A DNA stretch of 54,254 bases from Alteromonas aquimaris (GCF_026183695.1 NZ_JAPFRD010000002.1:1-54254), one strand, 5' to 3'; shown: positions 16,615 through 25,428, counted from the first letter of the stretch. The notes: generated from the sequence alone by a model not told the origin. Numbers and translations: made by a program.

Positions 16615-17727
16615 TCAGGCTGTGCCGCCTTTGTCTGAAAGAATTTCTGAAATAACCGTTAAACGAAGTTTGTTTAATTCGTTTTTGATGGCGGCTCCCT
16701 TAAAGCCTGCAAGGATAATAGGACGCGTATCAATACGTGATGCTTTGTCCAGGGCAGACAAAATCAACTCTCGGTTGAGGCTATTCTGCCGCGGTAAATC
16801 GCGGCACGAGATAGCATCAAGTAACGCCTTGAACCGCTCTGGTTTGCGCCAGCCATCGGCTTGAGTGAAAATGTCTAGCAGGACTTCGGCCGATACCTCA
16901 TGGCTCAATTTTTCGGCAAATAGAGAGGCTAGCACAGCTATCTCGGTAAAGGCGTTAGGCGCTTTTACACGCTTGCATAATGAGCGGGTTTTGTCAGCCG
17001 TTAAATAACTACTTAATACCGCAAACCGAACCTCTGCATTGTGATTGCGTTCGGCTGACAACTTCAGCGCGGTATAGGCGTCTTCGTTTAAATCAATTAA
17101 CTCGGTAAGCCAAGGGGAGAGTGCCTGGGCGTTTCGGAGTGTTATAAAATAAATCTGCGGATCCAGTTCAAGTAAACTGCGCTGGGTTTCGCTCCACACT
17201 CGCTCTGCCGAAAGGTGGCCTATTTCGTCCTGTTGTGATACTTCCTGCATGAGTTGCATGGTTTCTGCTGCCACCGTAAACCCTAAGTGGGCATAACGCG
17301 CGGCGAACCGGGCAACACGGAATACCCGCAGGGGATCCTCTATGAATGCAGTAGATACGTGTCTTAGTACACGCTGGTTAAGATCGTCCAGCCCATTGAA
17401 TGGATCGGTAAGGTTACCGTCGGCATCTTTAGCCATAGCATTAATGGTCAGGTCTCGTCGTAGCAGGTCTTCTTGCAGTGTGACACTGGCGCTAGCATCA
17501 CACACAAATCCAGTGTAACCCTTGCCAGACTTTCGCTCCGTACGGGCAAGCGCATACTCTTCTTTGGTTTTGGGGTGTAAAAAAACCGGAAAGTCTTTGC
17601 CAACCTGGGTGAAGCCTTTGTCTAGCATTTGCTGTGGAGTCGCTCCTACCACCACATAATCTCTTTCTGTCACATTGCGGTTTAGCAGTTCATCACGCAC
17701 TGCACCACCCACCAAATAAATTTGCAT
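16615..17727 (-). CDS. cca: CCA-adding tRNA nucleotidyltransferase without HD domain
   Basis: 370 residues from ATG 17727; GTG 17730 directly before it is also possible. It adds or repairs the 3' CCA of tRNAs. It has IYLVGGAVRDELL, RDYVVVGATPQQML, FPVFLHPKTKEEYALARTER, RRDLTINAMA and EDPLRVFRVARFAARYAHLGF, all typical of bacterial class II Cca. The E. coli enzyme (412 residues) carries an HD domain in its C-terminal part (CHDLGKG, HGHGPAG). Those residues are missing here, so phosphohydrolase activity is not expected. A 7-bp hairpin (16580-16601) lies between its stop and srmB. Confidence 0.93.
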   Translation of the reverse strand: MQIYLVGGAVRDELLNRNVTERDYVVVGATPQQMLDKGFTQVGKDFPVFLHPKTKEEYALARTERKSGKGYTGFVCDASASVTLQEDLLRRDLTINAMAKDADGNLTDPFNGLDDLNQRVLRHVSTAFIEDPLRVFRVARFAARYAHLGFTVAAETMQLMQEVSQQDEIGHLSAERVWSETQRSLLELDPQIYFITLRNAQALSPWLTELIDLNEDAYTALKLSAERNHNAEVRFAVLSSYLTADKTRSLCKRVKAPNAFTEIAVLASLFAEKLSHEVSAEVLLDIFTQADGWRKPERFKALLDAISCRDLPRQNSLNRELILSALDKASRIDTRPIILAGFKGAAIKNELNKLRLTVISEILSDKGGTA

Positions 17728-18198
17728 CACTCACCTGATTTAATCGTTCGCCGTAGTAGCGCGTGTTAACCGTTAATATTTATTGTCATTAAGGGCCAGC
17801 GTGTATGAATGCACGCCCGCCACGGCGAAAAGGGTAAATAGTCGCGCCCTATGGGTGCCAAAGGCGGACCTCGATTCTGCTTTACATTGGCTCGAAAAGC
17901 CTGAGCCTTCCTTCCTCAAAGCGCCTTGACGAGATACCCGCAGCTATCTCTGAGCTGCTCAAACGTCAATGCGGATTGGTATGCGCAAAGTGTCGGCCAC
18001 GCGTTATTTTGTTTGTATTCCAGCTGACTTTCACAAACGCCGTCCTTACCTTCCTAGTACCCTAGGCATAAAGCATACTAAGCGTAATATCTGGTTGTCG
18101 CGAACCGAAAGCGCCCTGCGTTGTCCTATTGGGGAGAGTCAACAGCAATATGCTCTAGTATGCCTGAGTCAAAAAAGTAAGAATAGTGGAGTTATCTT
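17728..18198. other. Intergenic region between cca and exeA
   Basis: About 470 bases upstream of both divergent genes. A 77-codon frame (17969-18202) has no recognisable family and no ribosome site, and I regard it as chance. No tRNA-like or riboswitch-like structure was recognised. The right end carries the exeA promoter. Confidence 0.4.
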
Positions 18199-18227
18199 TT
18201 GACATCTTCATACGCTGTGGTTAGTTT
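18199..18227 (+). promoter_or_regulatory. Sigma-70 promoter for exeA-gspB
   Basis: A perfect -35 box TTGACA (18199-18204), a 17-base spacer, and a -10-like TAGTTT (18222-18227), 33 bases before the ATG of exeA. Confidence 0.6.
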
Positions 18228-18260
18228 AGTTCGCGATGTATTTCAGACACTGTAGCAGGC

Positions 18261-19172
18261 ATGTATCTTAATTATTTTGGATTAACAGATAACCCGTTTT
18301 CCATCGCTCCTAATCCAGACTATCTGTATATGAGCCCGCGGCATAAAGAAGCGTTGGCACACTTAACGTTTGGACTGCGGGAAAGTGGCGGTTTTGTTAT
18401 GCTAACGGGGGAAGTGGGGACTGGGAAAACCACCGTCTCGCGTAAGTTATTGCAGCAATTGCCCGACCATACCCAAGTCGCGATGATCCTCAATCCAACC
18501 CTGTCAGCGATAGAGCTGCTTGCCACCGTGTGCGATGAACTGGGGATTGAATGTGACCCTGACAAAGCCAGTTTGAAATATTTTACCGACCGTATTTTAG
18601 CCAAATTGGCAGACAACCATCATGCAGGGTTCAATACCGTATTGATGATTGACGAAGCTCAGCATCTATTACCGGAAGTACTGGAACAACTGCGCTTGCT
18701 AACAAATTTAGAGACCAATCGTGAAAAGTTGCTTAAGGTGGTCCTGATTGGGCAGCCGGAACTGCAGCAACTGTTAAAGCGCCCTGAGTTACGCCAATTA
18801 TCCCAACGTATTACTGCCCGCTACCATTTATTGCCGCTCAACGCTGGAGAAGTAAGTGCTTACGTTGCGCATCGTTTAAATGTGGCGCAGGGCGATATCA
18901 ACCTGTTTAGTAAGGCCACGTTGAAAGCGATTCATCGTATCACCGCGGGGATACCGCGGGTGATCAATTTACTCTGTGATAGAGCTCTCATGTTGTCTTA
19001 TACCAAGCACCATGCGGTGGTTAAAAAGCCGATATTTCTTGCCGCCGCGAAACAGATCCTTGGCGACGATGTAGTAGGGCAACGATTACGCCATCAACAT
19101 ACGCTATGGCTCGGTTTAACTTTTGTCTCGGCGATGCTCGTTGGTTATATGCTTGGAGCCTGGTATGTCTGA
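18261..19172 (+). CDS. exeA: ExeA/GspA-type AAA ATPase
   Basis: 303 residues. N-terminal family word MYLNYFGLTDNPFSIAPNP, Walker A GEVGTGKT (50-57), Walker B VLMIDEAQ (127-134), and sensor-like GIPRVINLLCDRAL. A single membrane segment lies at the very C-terminus (LWLGLTFVSAMLVGYML). In Aeromonas, ExeA with ExeB builds the type II secretion secretin ring through peptidoglycan. This protein is shorter than Aeromonas ExeA and lacks a periplasmic peptidoglycan-binding part. It overlaps the next gene by 8 bases. Confidence 0.85.
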   Translation: MYLNYFGLTDNPFSIAPNPDYLYMSPRHKEALAHLTFGLRESGGFVMLTGEVGTGKTTVSRKLLQQLPDHTQVAMILNPTLSAIELLATVCDELGIECDPDKASLKYFTDRILAKLADNHHAGFNTVLMIDEAQHLLPEVLEQLRLLTNLETNREKLLKVVLIGQPELQQLLKRPELRQLSQRITARYHLLPLNAGEVSAYVAHRLNVAQGDINLFSKATLKAIHRITAGIPRVINLLCDRALMLSYTKHHAVVKKPIFLAAAKQILGDDVVGQRLRHQHTLWLGLTFVSAMLVGYMLGAWYV

Positions 19173-20250
19173 TCGTGTATTAATAGAAAACCTGCGACCG
19201 GGCATGACCATCACACGGATAACGCAACAAAATGGTCCGGTAGCGATTCAAAAATCCGGACTGATATCGAGTGATTCTATGATTCAAGGCTTGGCTGAAA
19301 TGGGCGTACAGGAAGTGGAGATTGATCCTGATTTAACCGTTGAACTTGCGCCTAAAATCACTCATCAAACGCCAACACAGGCGTTATTGCGCGGACACCA
19401 CGATACCGCAGCTAAAGCCGTAGCGTCGATGGATAGTTCGTTATCTGACCAATTCAATCGCAGTTTGTTTTTACCTACGGTTCAATCGTTGCCCTCTGTA
19501 TGGCAGCAGTATGCCAAGGACTTCTCCCTGTTTGCTGTCATTATGATCGGTGGGTTGGGATTAGGATTTACTGCAGGGAGCGCTGAGCGCTGGTGGCCTG
19601 TGCTAACGGCGTCATTTTCGGTTCCACAGGCCACTTATTCAAAGGTGTCACCAAGCGAGGGAAATCCTGCAGTCGTGAAGGACGAGCCGGCGGCTGAGCA
19701 ACGTGCCGGCCTTTCACAGAGCGAGCCACCAGAGCAACCGACTGCTAAAAAGGCGAGCGCCGACGAAGCCGTGGGCGAGGCCATCCAGCCAACTCAAATA
19801 ACGGCTGTGTCGGAACCTGAAGAAAAAGCAGTAACCCTGCAAACCAAATCAGAACCCGCCTACGAAGGTAAAGTCTTAAATGAGCGGGTCAGCAATAGTG
19901 TGGATGTTTCGCCAGAGCTGCTGGCAAAGTTTAATGAAGCAGTTAAAGCGCTTGATACAGAAAACGCATCGCAAACACAGCCTCCGCCATCCAGAGTAAA
20001 TGTACATTCAGACGTGCCGCGCGTTGATCAACTTCCGGTAAAGCTGCTAACACGTTTGCCAAGCATGAACTTTAGCGCGCATATGTATGCATCAAACCCT
20101 CGCGATCGCTGGGTCAGGGTAAATGGCAAGCAGCTGGGAGAAGGGGACTGGATCACAGATCGCGTGCAGATAGTCAATATAGAAGGCCAACGGGTGATTT
20201 TGAATTTTGAGGATGAGCTGTTCAGTATGGCTGCACTGACAGACTGGTGA
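19165..20250 (+). CDS. gspB: GspB-like protein with N-terminal DUF3391
   Basis: 361 residues from ATG 19165. Residues about 4-58 (VLIENLRPGMTITRI, IQKSGLISSDSMIQGLAEMGVQEVEIDPDL) match DUF3391, a domain best known at the front of HD-GYP proteins. A membrane segment (about 119-137) and a long Glu/Ala/Pro-rich linker follow. The C-terminal domain (about 300-361: LPSMNFSAHMYASNPRDRWVRVNGK, then DELFSMAAL) is T2SSB/GspB. The topology puts DUF3391 in the cytoplasm and GspB in the periplasm. Partner of ExeA. Confidence 0.85.
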   Translation: MSDRVLIENLRPGMTITRITQQNGPVAIQKSGLISSDSMIQGLAEMGVQEVEIDPDLTVELAPKITHQTPTQALLRGHHDTAAKAVASMDSSLSDQFNRSLFLPTVQSLPSVWQQYAKDFSLFAVIMIGGLGLGFTAGSAERWWPVLTASFSVPQATYSKVSPSEGNPAVVKDEPAAEQRAGLSQSEPPEQPTAKKASADEAVGEAIQPTQITAVSEPEEKAVTLQTKSEPAYEGKVLNERVSNSVDVSPELLAKFNEAVKALDTENASQTQPPPSRVNVHSDVPRVDQLPVKLLTRLPSMNFSAHMYASNPRDRWVRVNGKQLGEGDWITDRVQIVNIEGQRVILNFEDELFSMAALTDW

Positions 20251-20361
20251 GGGGAAGTCAGTCGCAGCGACCATCAACTACCCACGCTACAAAATGAGCT
20301 AACTAGATATTTTTGTCACACTTTTTGTTGCTTTGATGCATGTAGGATGCCCTGATTGCGA

Positions 20362-21282
20362 TCAGTCAGCCAGTTTTGGATCCTGAATAAACAGAATATC
20401 CATCATTATCGAGGGGTCCCATTCACGTAAATCACGCTCACAATCTTTACGAATAGCATCCAATTCACTGATGGTGGCCACCGAAAACGATTTATCGACA
20501 ATAATGTGCACCAACATATAAAGATCTCTGCCTTGCTTACTGATGCGTACCTCCACGTGTTGGTATGGCACGGCGCTGAGTGACTTAGCCAGTTTTTTCT
20601 CAATAACCGTGGTCACAGCTTCAGGCGGCGCTTTATTGATGACTTCGTTCAAACTCGCGAGCAAAATTTTAATTGGAATGGGTAATAACGCCAGCCCCAG
20701 GATCATCAGAAGCACGGGGTCGACATACAGGGCCAATGTGCTGTATCCATACAGATTGAGGGTATACGCCACGATAAAGCCAATCAATATCGACGCACTG
20801 AGCACGCCATCGATGAACCAGGTATGCGCATCGACCATAACTAAATCTGAGCGCAGATTGTTACCATGGCGGCGCATATAAAACGACACGCCAAAACACC
20901 CAAATGTAGCAAATACACCGTAGACAATGGCGATACCATATTCCGACACATTGCCGCCCTCTATCAGGCTGATCAGTGAGCTAAAAAAAGCATATAAACA
21001 AATCGCGATTATAATCAGCGACTTAAACAAGTTTAATGTGGGTTCAATGGCGGTATAACCAAAGTGAAAGCGATCATCATCAGGACGTTGCACTAAGCTT
21101 GCGACTTTCAAGGTCAGCAGTGCCATAAAAAATGCAATCAACGAGTACACGCCATCGAACAAAATGGCGCTGGAGCCACTTGCAATGGCGAACACAATCG
21201 ACACCACCACGAAAAGAAAGGCAACATACAGAGACAAGCGCAGCAGCTGCCTTTCTTTACGTTCGTGAAAACCAATAGCCAT
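20362..21282 (-). CDS. Cation diffusion facilitator family transporter
   Basis: 306 residues from ATG 21282, chosen because GAGGG lies 8 bases upstream; ATG 21297 and TTG 21351 are in frame. About six membrane segments (FLFVVVSIVFAIASG, AIVYGVFATFGCFGVSFYM and others). Family words include DGVYSLIAFFMALL, RFHFGYTAIEPTLNLFKS and DAHTWFIDGVLSASI, with acidic and His residues suited to a divalent metal path. The cytoplasmic C-terminal domain (HVEVRISKQGRDLYMLVHI) is CDF-like. Substrate unknown. It may relate to metal handling at the adjacent Mbn locus, but the genes are 547 bases apart. Confidence 0.82.
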   Translation of the reverse strand: MAIGFHERKERQLLRLSLYVAFLFVVVSIVFAIASGSSAILFDGVYSLIAFFMALLTLKVASLVQRPDDDRFHFGYTAIEPTLNLFKSLIIIAICLYAFFSSLISLIEGGNVSEYGIAIVYGVFATFGCFGVSFYMRRHGNNLRSDLVMVDAHTWFIDGVLSASILIGFIVAYTLNLYGYSTLALYVDPVLLMILGLALLPIPIKILLASLNEVINKAPPEAVTTVIEKKLAKSLSAVPYQHVEVRISKQGRDLYMLVHIIVDKSFSVATISELDAIRKDCERDLREWDPSIMMDILFIQDPKLAD

Positions 21283-21828
21283 CGAGAGAGCCCTCATAAA
21301 AAGTGCCCGGATATTACTCTTATTTTGGCTAAAGAAAAGAGATAGTTGCAAACAAGATGTTTATTTTTTATACGGGCGAAATGGCGTTAAATTCGCGTCA
21401 TCAAGTGGTGGGGTATTTTTCTACGATATCGGTTTTAGTACAACCAACTGACCGAATGCAAATTTCACCCTATTGCTGCGTATTCTGTTAAGTATGGCCC
21501 GAAGTTTATTACGGAGCTAAGTGTCATTTGCGTGTGTAGATAAGAGTCGTCATCCCCGTGAAAACGAGGAGCTCTTAACGAAATACCGGAAACATTCAAA
21601 CAGGTCAAAAAACCTTTCGGTGCGACGCCATCTGACTTTGACGCCCCTCACCTGGGTGCTGGCAAGTCAGGAGTTTTTAGTGTTTGTCTACATCAGGTTA
21701 TCTCTCATTGCGCTTGTTAGGGTATGACTGGCCCCAGTGCATGCCAGCTCAGCGTCTCTAACAAAAAAACACTTTGCCGGGGAGCTTATTCGTCTAGGCG
21801 GTCAATCGAAGTATTATGCTGCTTTCGT
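21283..21828. other. Intergenic region with a REP-like hairpin
   Basis: About 550 bases between two - strand genes. Reading frames at 21521-21727 and 21724-21915 lack ribosome sites and recognisable features. The one clear structure is the hairpin at 21541-21577, listed separately. Confidence 0.4.
21541..21577. repeat. Degenerate REP-like hairpin with GAAA loop
   Basis: TAAGAG at 21541 pairs with CTCTTA ending at 21577. An inner stem TCCCCGT/ACGAGGA has one mismatch around a GAAA loop. The core GTCATCCCCGTGAAAACG resembles widespread GTCATNCCC hairpins and has the same GTCATCC head as the array at 53.6-54.25 kb. Confidence 0.5.
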
Positions 21829-22554
21829 TTAAGTGCAGGAGGCATCGCAGGTACTGATCAGATGAGCAAATCCTGCCGCAATCTGTCTGGCATCCTGCCT
21901 ATCGAATTTAACTGAAGGTATTTCAGCAAGATCTAAAGCACCCTGGCCGTTAAAGAGAGACAAAATATCGACCTTGAAGATGCTCACATGGGGTGTGTCT
22001 GCTAAATGCAAGGGCAGGGAAAGTTCCGTGTAGTTTTCATCGAACCCTATGTGATACACCAGTGGAATGGTATCCTCCGAAAGACTCAAAAAGCCCTCAA
22101 ATAAAATAAATTTATAACCTACCTCCCAATTCCACGCCATCCGACTGTTCGGATCCAGATCGCCTACATTGAGGATAGTAGCGTTGGCTTTTTCATCAAC
22201 ACCCACCCCAAATGTGATCTGTGAAAACGGATACGGCTCTTTAATTGTTAAGTCAATTTCGTAAAAACCATTTTCGTTATCAAACCTAACCAGATGATAG
22301 CTGTCCGGTACCCGATAAACGTGTCCTTCGGCCGACAACCTGATGTTACTTAAGTAAAACTGAAAGTCGCGGATTTTAAAATGACCTTTCCCACCGGGGT
22401 TGGAATAACGATATTCATTGAATATAAGAGGCTGCTGACCCACATAGGGGAGCAATCGAAGGGTAATTTTTTGCGCTGTGGAAGCTTGTTCCATACATGC
22501 CGTAAGCACTGAAAATATTTCTACAATGAGGAAAATTATTTTTGTGATATTCAT
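21829..22554 (-). CDS. MbnP-like lipoprotein lacking the four-Cys set
   Basis: 241 residues with a lipoprotein signal (FSVLTAC, Cys at 20). MbnP features are clear: FQFYLSNIRL, SRMAWNWEVGYKFILFEG, LVYHIGFDENYTEL. The Met-x-Trp-x-Trp segment is shared with the MbnP at 5.3 kb. However, the mature protein has only two cysteines, both in the last residues (STCDASCT), whereas the other MbnP has six. Its partner MbnH-like gene overlaps it by 4 bases. It is likely a periplasmic, membrane-anchored metal-binding protein, but disulfides or metal site must differ. Confidence 0.8.
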   Translation of the reverse strand: MNITKIIFLIVEIFSVLTACMEQASTAQKITLRLLPYVGQQPLIFNEYRYSNPGGKGHFKIRDFQFYLSNIRLSAEGHVYRVPDSYHLVRFDNENGFYEIDLTIKEPYPFSQITFGVGVDEKANATILNVGDLDPNSRMAWNWEVGYKFILFEGFLSLSEDTIPLVYHIGFDENYTELSLPLHLADTPHVSIFKVDILSLFNGQGALDLAEIPSVKFDRQDARQIAAGFAHLISTCDASCT

Positions 22555-23681
22555 CTGGGCGGTGCCTCCTTAAAAGGGTCGGAGAAACGTGTGTCGCTGA
22601 GGAATTGCTCATCGGTTAACGTGTGCAAAAAGCTAATAATGGCTCTTTCTTCTTTTGCAGTGAGGTTCAGGCTGATGGTACTACCTTGATGATTGTCAAT
22701 ATTATCCGCCTCGACAATCAGTGGGCTAAGGGTCTCACTGTGCTGAATGCCACCGTTATAATGATTTAGTACGTCTTCTAAAGTACTAAATCTTCCGTCG
22801 TGCATATAAGGCGCTGTGACGGCAATATTTCTCAGCGTCGGTGTTTTGAAAAAGCCTCGGTGCTCCGCTTTACCTGTTACCTCTGAAAGGCCGGCAAGTA
22901 GTGCCGCGTCGTTGTCCAGTCCATTGTTGCTGAAGCCATCAAGCTGAGCCGTAAAGCCGCTGGTTAGGAACTGGCTATGGCAGTCGATGCAATTTCCCCC
23001 TCTTAAGCTTGATTTTGTATCCGGGTGGGCCATGAACAGCTTTCTTCCCAGCTCTTCTTCTTCATTAAGAGATATTTCTCCCCGTAAATATTGATCATAC
23101 CGCGAATTCGCAGATATCAGCGTTCGTTGAAAACTGGCTAATGCCTTAGCGATAGCCTCTTTGCTTATCCCGTCATAGGCAATACCAAATAGCTCGACGT
23201 AGGTATCGTCCTGGGACAGCTCCTTTATCAATGAGCCCAGATCCTGAGCCATTTCGTCAGGATGTTGAATGGGTATCAGTGCCTGTTCTTCAAGACTGGT
23301 TGCGCGACCATTCCAGAAAAAACGCGCGGGTCCCCACATCAGGTTAGCAAGGCTCATGCTGTTAAATGCCAACGGTTTTCCCGAAACTCCCACTGAACCT
23401 GCAAGCCCATCCGTAAATGCCAGTGATTGTTGATGACACGTTGCGCAGGAAATCTGATTGTTTCCTGAGAGGCGTGGATCATAAAACAGACGCCTGCCAA
23501 GCGCGATGGATTCCTTAGTAAGCAGATTGTCAGCCGGGATCGTAAAACGGCCAAACACAAAGGGAACATTGAAGTTCTCAACTGGATTGGGCGCACCATA
23601 ACGCGGGGTCGTTAAGATATAGATAACGAGGAAGCCTGCTATGAGTGAAACCACGCTTCCCCAAATGACCCAGATACGCAC
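22551..23681 (-). CDS. MbnH/MauG-like dihaem protein (second copy)
   Basis: 376 residues. An N-terminal hydrophobic segment (WVIWGSVVSLIAGFLVIYI) acts as signal or anchor, with no lipoprotein cysteine. Haem motifs CATCH and CIDCH (in GGNCIDCHSQF). Family words RRLFYDPRLSGN, FFKTPTLRNIAVTAPYMHDGR and FSTLEDVLNHY. Likely oxidises the MbnP-like partner, or the propeller protein encoded 5 bases upstream. Compared with the copy at 6.1 kb, the second haem region is longer. The operon order is propeller, MbnH, MbnP. Confidence 0.85.
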   Translation of the reverse strand: MRIWVIWGSVVSLIAGFLVIYILTTPRYGAPNPVENFNVPFVFGRFTIPADNLLTKESIALGRRLFYDPRLSGNNQISCATCHQQSLAFTDGLAGSVGVSGKPLAFNSMSLANLMWGPARFFWNGRATSLEEQALIPIQHPDEMAQDLGSLIKELSQDDTYVELFGIAYDGISKEAIAKALASFQRTLISANSRYDQYLRGEISLNEEEELGRKLFMAHPDTKSSLRGGNCIDCHSQFLTSGFTAQLDGFSNNGLDNDAALLAGLSEVTGKAEHRGFFKTPTLRNIAVTAPYMHDGRFSTLEDVLNHYNGGIQHSETLSPLIVEADNIDNHQGSTISLNLTAKEERAIISFLHTLTDEQFLSDTRFSDPFKEAPPR

Positions 23682-23686
23682 GAAAA

Positions 23687-25042
23687 TCAGTGGTGATGCA
23701 CAAAGCCAGAGCCAAATAACGCCTCGATATTATCGATCCCTTTTTTAAACTTATCCTTAAAGTTTATTTCACCGAGACGTTCACCGGTCTGCAAATCATG
23801 CACGGTTAGCGAGTGATGGTTGACCTTCGCAATAAAATCCACATCGGTTGGGTCGTTGTCTGCTGCGTCACCCAGATTCAACAAATTGTTCTGTATCGCA
23901 ATTAATTTTCTGCCTGACGCCGAGGAATAGAAAATCATGTGGTGGGCACCAGGTTCAGCCTGAATATCCTCGCCGCTGGATACAAGTTCTGGCAAGCTAT
24001 TGAGACTATAACGTTTCACAATCCCCGGAATGGCGTGACTAATAAATAATTCGTCTTCATTTCCATACAATTCCAGCGGCACACCTGTACCCGCGGTGGC
24101 ACCATCGTAAAGCTTTTCCGGAACTCCGAAAGATTTATCTGATTCATTATAGGGCACTTTCCAGGTCTCAAATCCGAACATGGTGTTGACCAGGATTGCT
24201 GGCTGTGCATTTTTTACAATACTTGGTCTGACAAACAGAACTTCTACCGGGGAAGATGGGAACCCCACAGGTTGGGCGTCTTCAGTCACTATATTTTCGA
24301 TAGGCTCCATTTTGTTAAGATCAATAATTGTCAACGCATTACCCACCCCTGTGGCCAAATCGGGATGAATAGTAGAGGTAACAACCATACGATCACCGTA
24401 GGCCGAAATACCATGTGGGAACATGATATACGGTTCATTTTCACCGACTTCGCTTTTGCGGGCCTCAATCACTTTAATAACGCTGTTGTCCTGCGAGTTA
24501 AATACTCCAACCGAACCCCCATCTGGTTGTGCGAGACCCGTGCCTCCCATGAATGTCACAAACATATATTCTTTGCCGTTTACACTGTGCCACATGATAT
24601 CTTCACCCACGACCTGCCCTTGTGTATCAAGACATTCCACGTCTGATACAGTGGGCGCGCCTGTAGCATCGCGAATAAGGGCAATTTCAGCCAGACTGCA
24701 TTGAGTGCCCAGACCTGTGGCGTATAGCCGGCCATTGGGACTGTAGTACAAGTGGTGTAATGGAGCATCAAACTCGGGTAATTCATATTCATAAAGAATT
24801 TCACCAAACTTCGCCGATTCCGGATCTAATTCCAGTATGGCAATGCTATCTTTGGTATTTAAGGTGGGTAAACCGCTTAGCAGCACGATGCCTTGGGTTT
24901 TTTCATTGTCACCGATTTGTGCGGTGAACTCAGTGTCAGGCTGGTTTGCAGAGGTATCTGTACCTGCTACGTCAGTTGCTTTTGAGCAACCCAACATGAA
25001 TGTAAAACAGCTGATTAGGGTTAGTAGTTTTATTTGATTCAT
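23687..25042 (-). CDS. Propeller-like lipoprotein of an Mbn-type operon
   Basis: 451 residues with lipobox FMLGC (Cys near 19). The mature part is built of repeated four-strand patterns typical of beta-propellers (HLYYSPNGRLYATGL, EYMFVTFMG, MVVTSTIHPDL, LTIIDLNKM, KLIAIQN). Histidines recur at blade edges (APLHHLYY, MWHSV, FPHGIS, SHAIPG, AHHMIFY, VNHHSL), and the protein ends FVHHH. The His-at-blade pattern and SPNGRLYATG recall SBP56/methanethiol oxidase proteins, but I cannot assign that function. It leads an operon with MbnH-like and MbnP-like genes, so it may be a metal-binding partner or substrate. Confidence 0.75.
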   Translation of the reverse strand: MNQIKLLTLISCFTFMLGCSKATDVAGTDTSANQPDTEFTAQIGDNEKTQGIVLLSGLPTLNTKDSIAILELDPESAKFGEILYEYELPEFDAPLHHLYYSPNGRLYATGLGTQCSLAEIALIRDATGAPTVSDVECLDTQGQVVGEDIMWHSVNGKEYMFVTFMGGTGLAQPDGGSVGVFNSQDNSVIKVIEARKSEVGENEPYIMFPHGISAYGDRMVVTSTIHPDLATGVGNALTIIDLNKMEPIENIVTEDAQPVGFPSSPVEVLFVRPSIVKNAQPAILVNTMFGFETWKVPYNESDKSFGVPEKLYDGATAGTGVPLELYGNEDELFISHAIPGIVKRYSLNSLPELVSSGEDIQAEPGAHHMIFYSSASGRKLIAIQNNLLNLGDAADNDPTDVDFIAKVNHHSLTVHDLQTGERLGEINFKDKFKKGIDNIEALFGSGFVHHH

Positions 25043-25428
25043 TGTTTTCTTCGGTGGTTGCTCTTGAGCGTATGAACAAGTGTAGTAACACGCTTTTTAT
25101 ATAGCAATTAACCCCACCAAAGCTGCACTAGATTAAGATGCTATTGCTGTCCACAATAGTGGCCGCATTCAGCGCGGGTTCGATAAGACTCGTCTCCTCG
25201 CTGCCAAGAGGTGTGCTCTAACATTGATCCAAATCTTAAGCTTTGTTGGCTAAGTGGGGGGAACTTGTCACGTCTATTCGACTTGTCTTTTCTAGGGGGC
25301 TGGTAACATTGGTTGTCGGTAAGGATGAAGAAGGGCCGCATTACGGTCAGGCGGCAGCGGGCGCGAATTTCTCTGTGGTAAAATAAGCGCCCTACAAGAC
25401 AGTAAAATTAAGCTTTCTTAGCCCACAG
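25043..25428. other. Upstream region of the second Mbn operon
   Basis: 386 bases between two - strand genes. On the - strand an AT-rich TATATAAAA lies about 60 bases before the lipoprotein start and could be part of its promoter. No gene, RNA or terminator is convincing. Confidence 0.35.

Noticed and set aside
17969..18202. 77-codon frame before exeA
   Set aside because: No family features, and it overlaps the exeA promoter.
21521..21915. Two short + strand frames near the MbnP-like gene
   Set aside because: One covers the REP-like hairpin, the other is antisense to the MbnP-like gene end; neither has a ribosome site.
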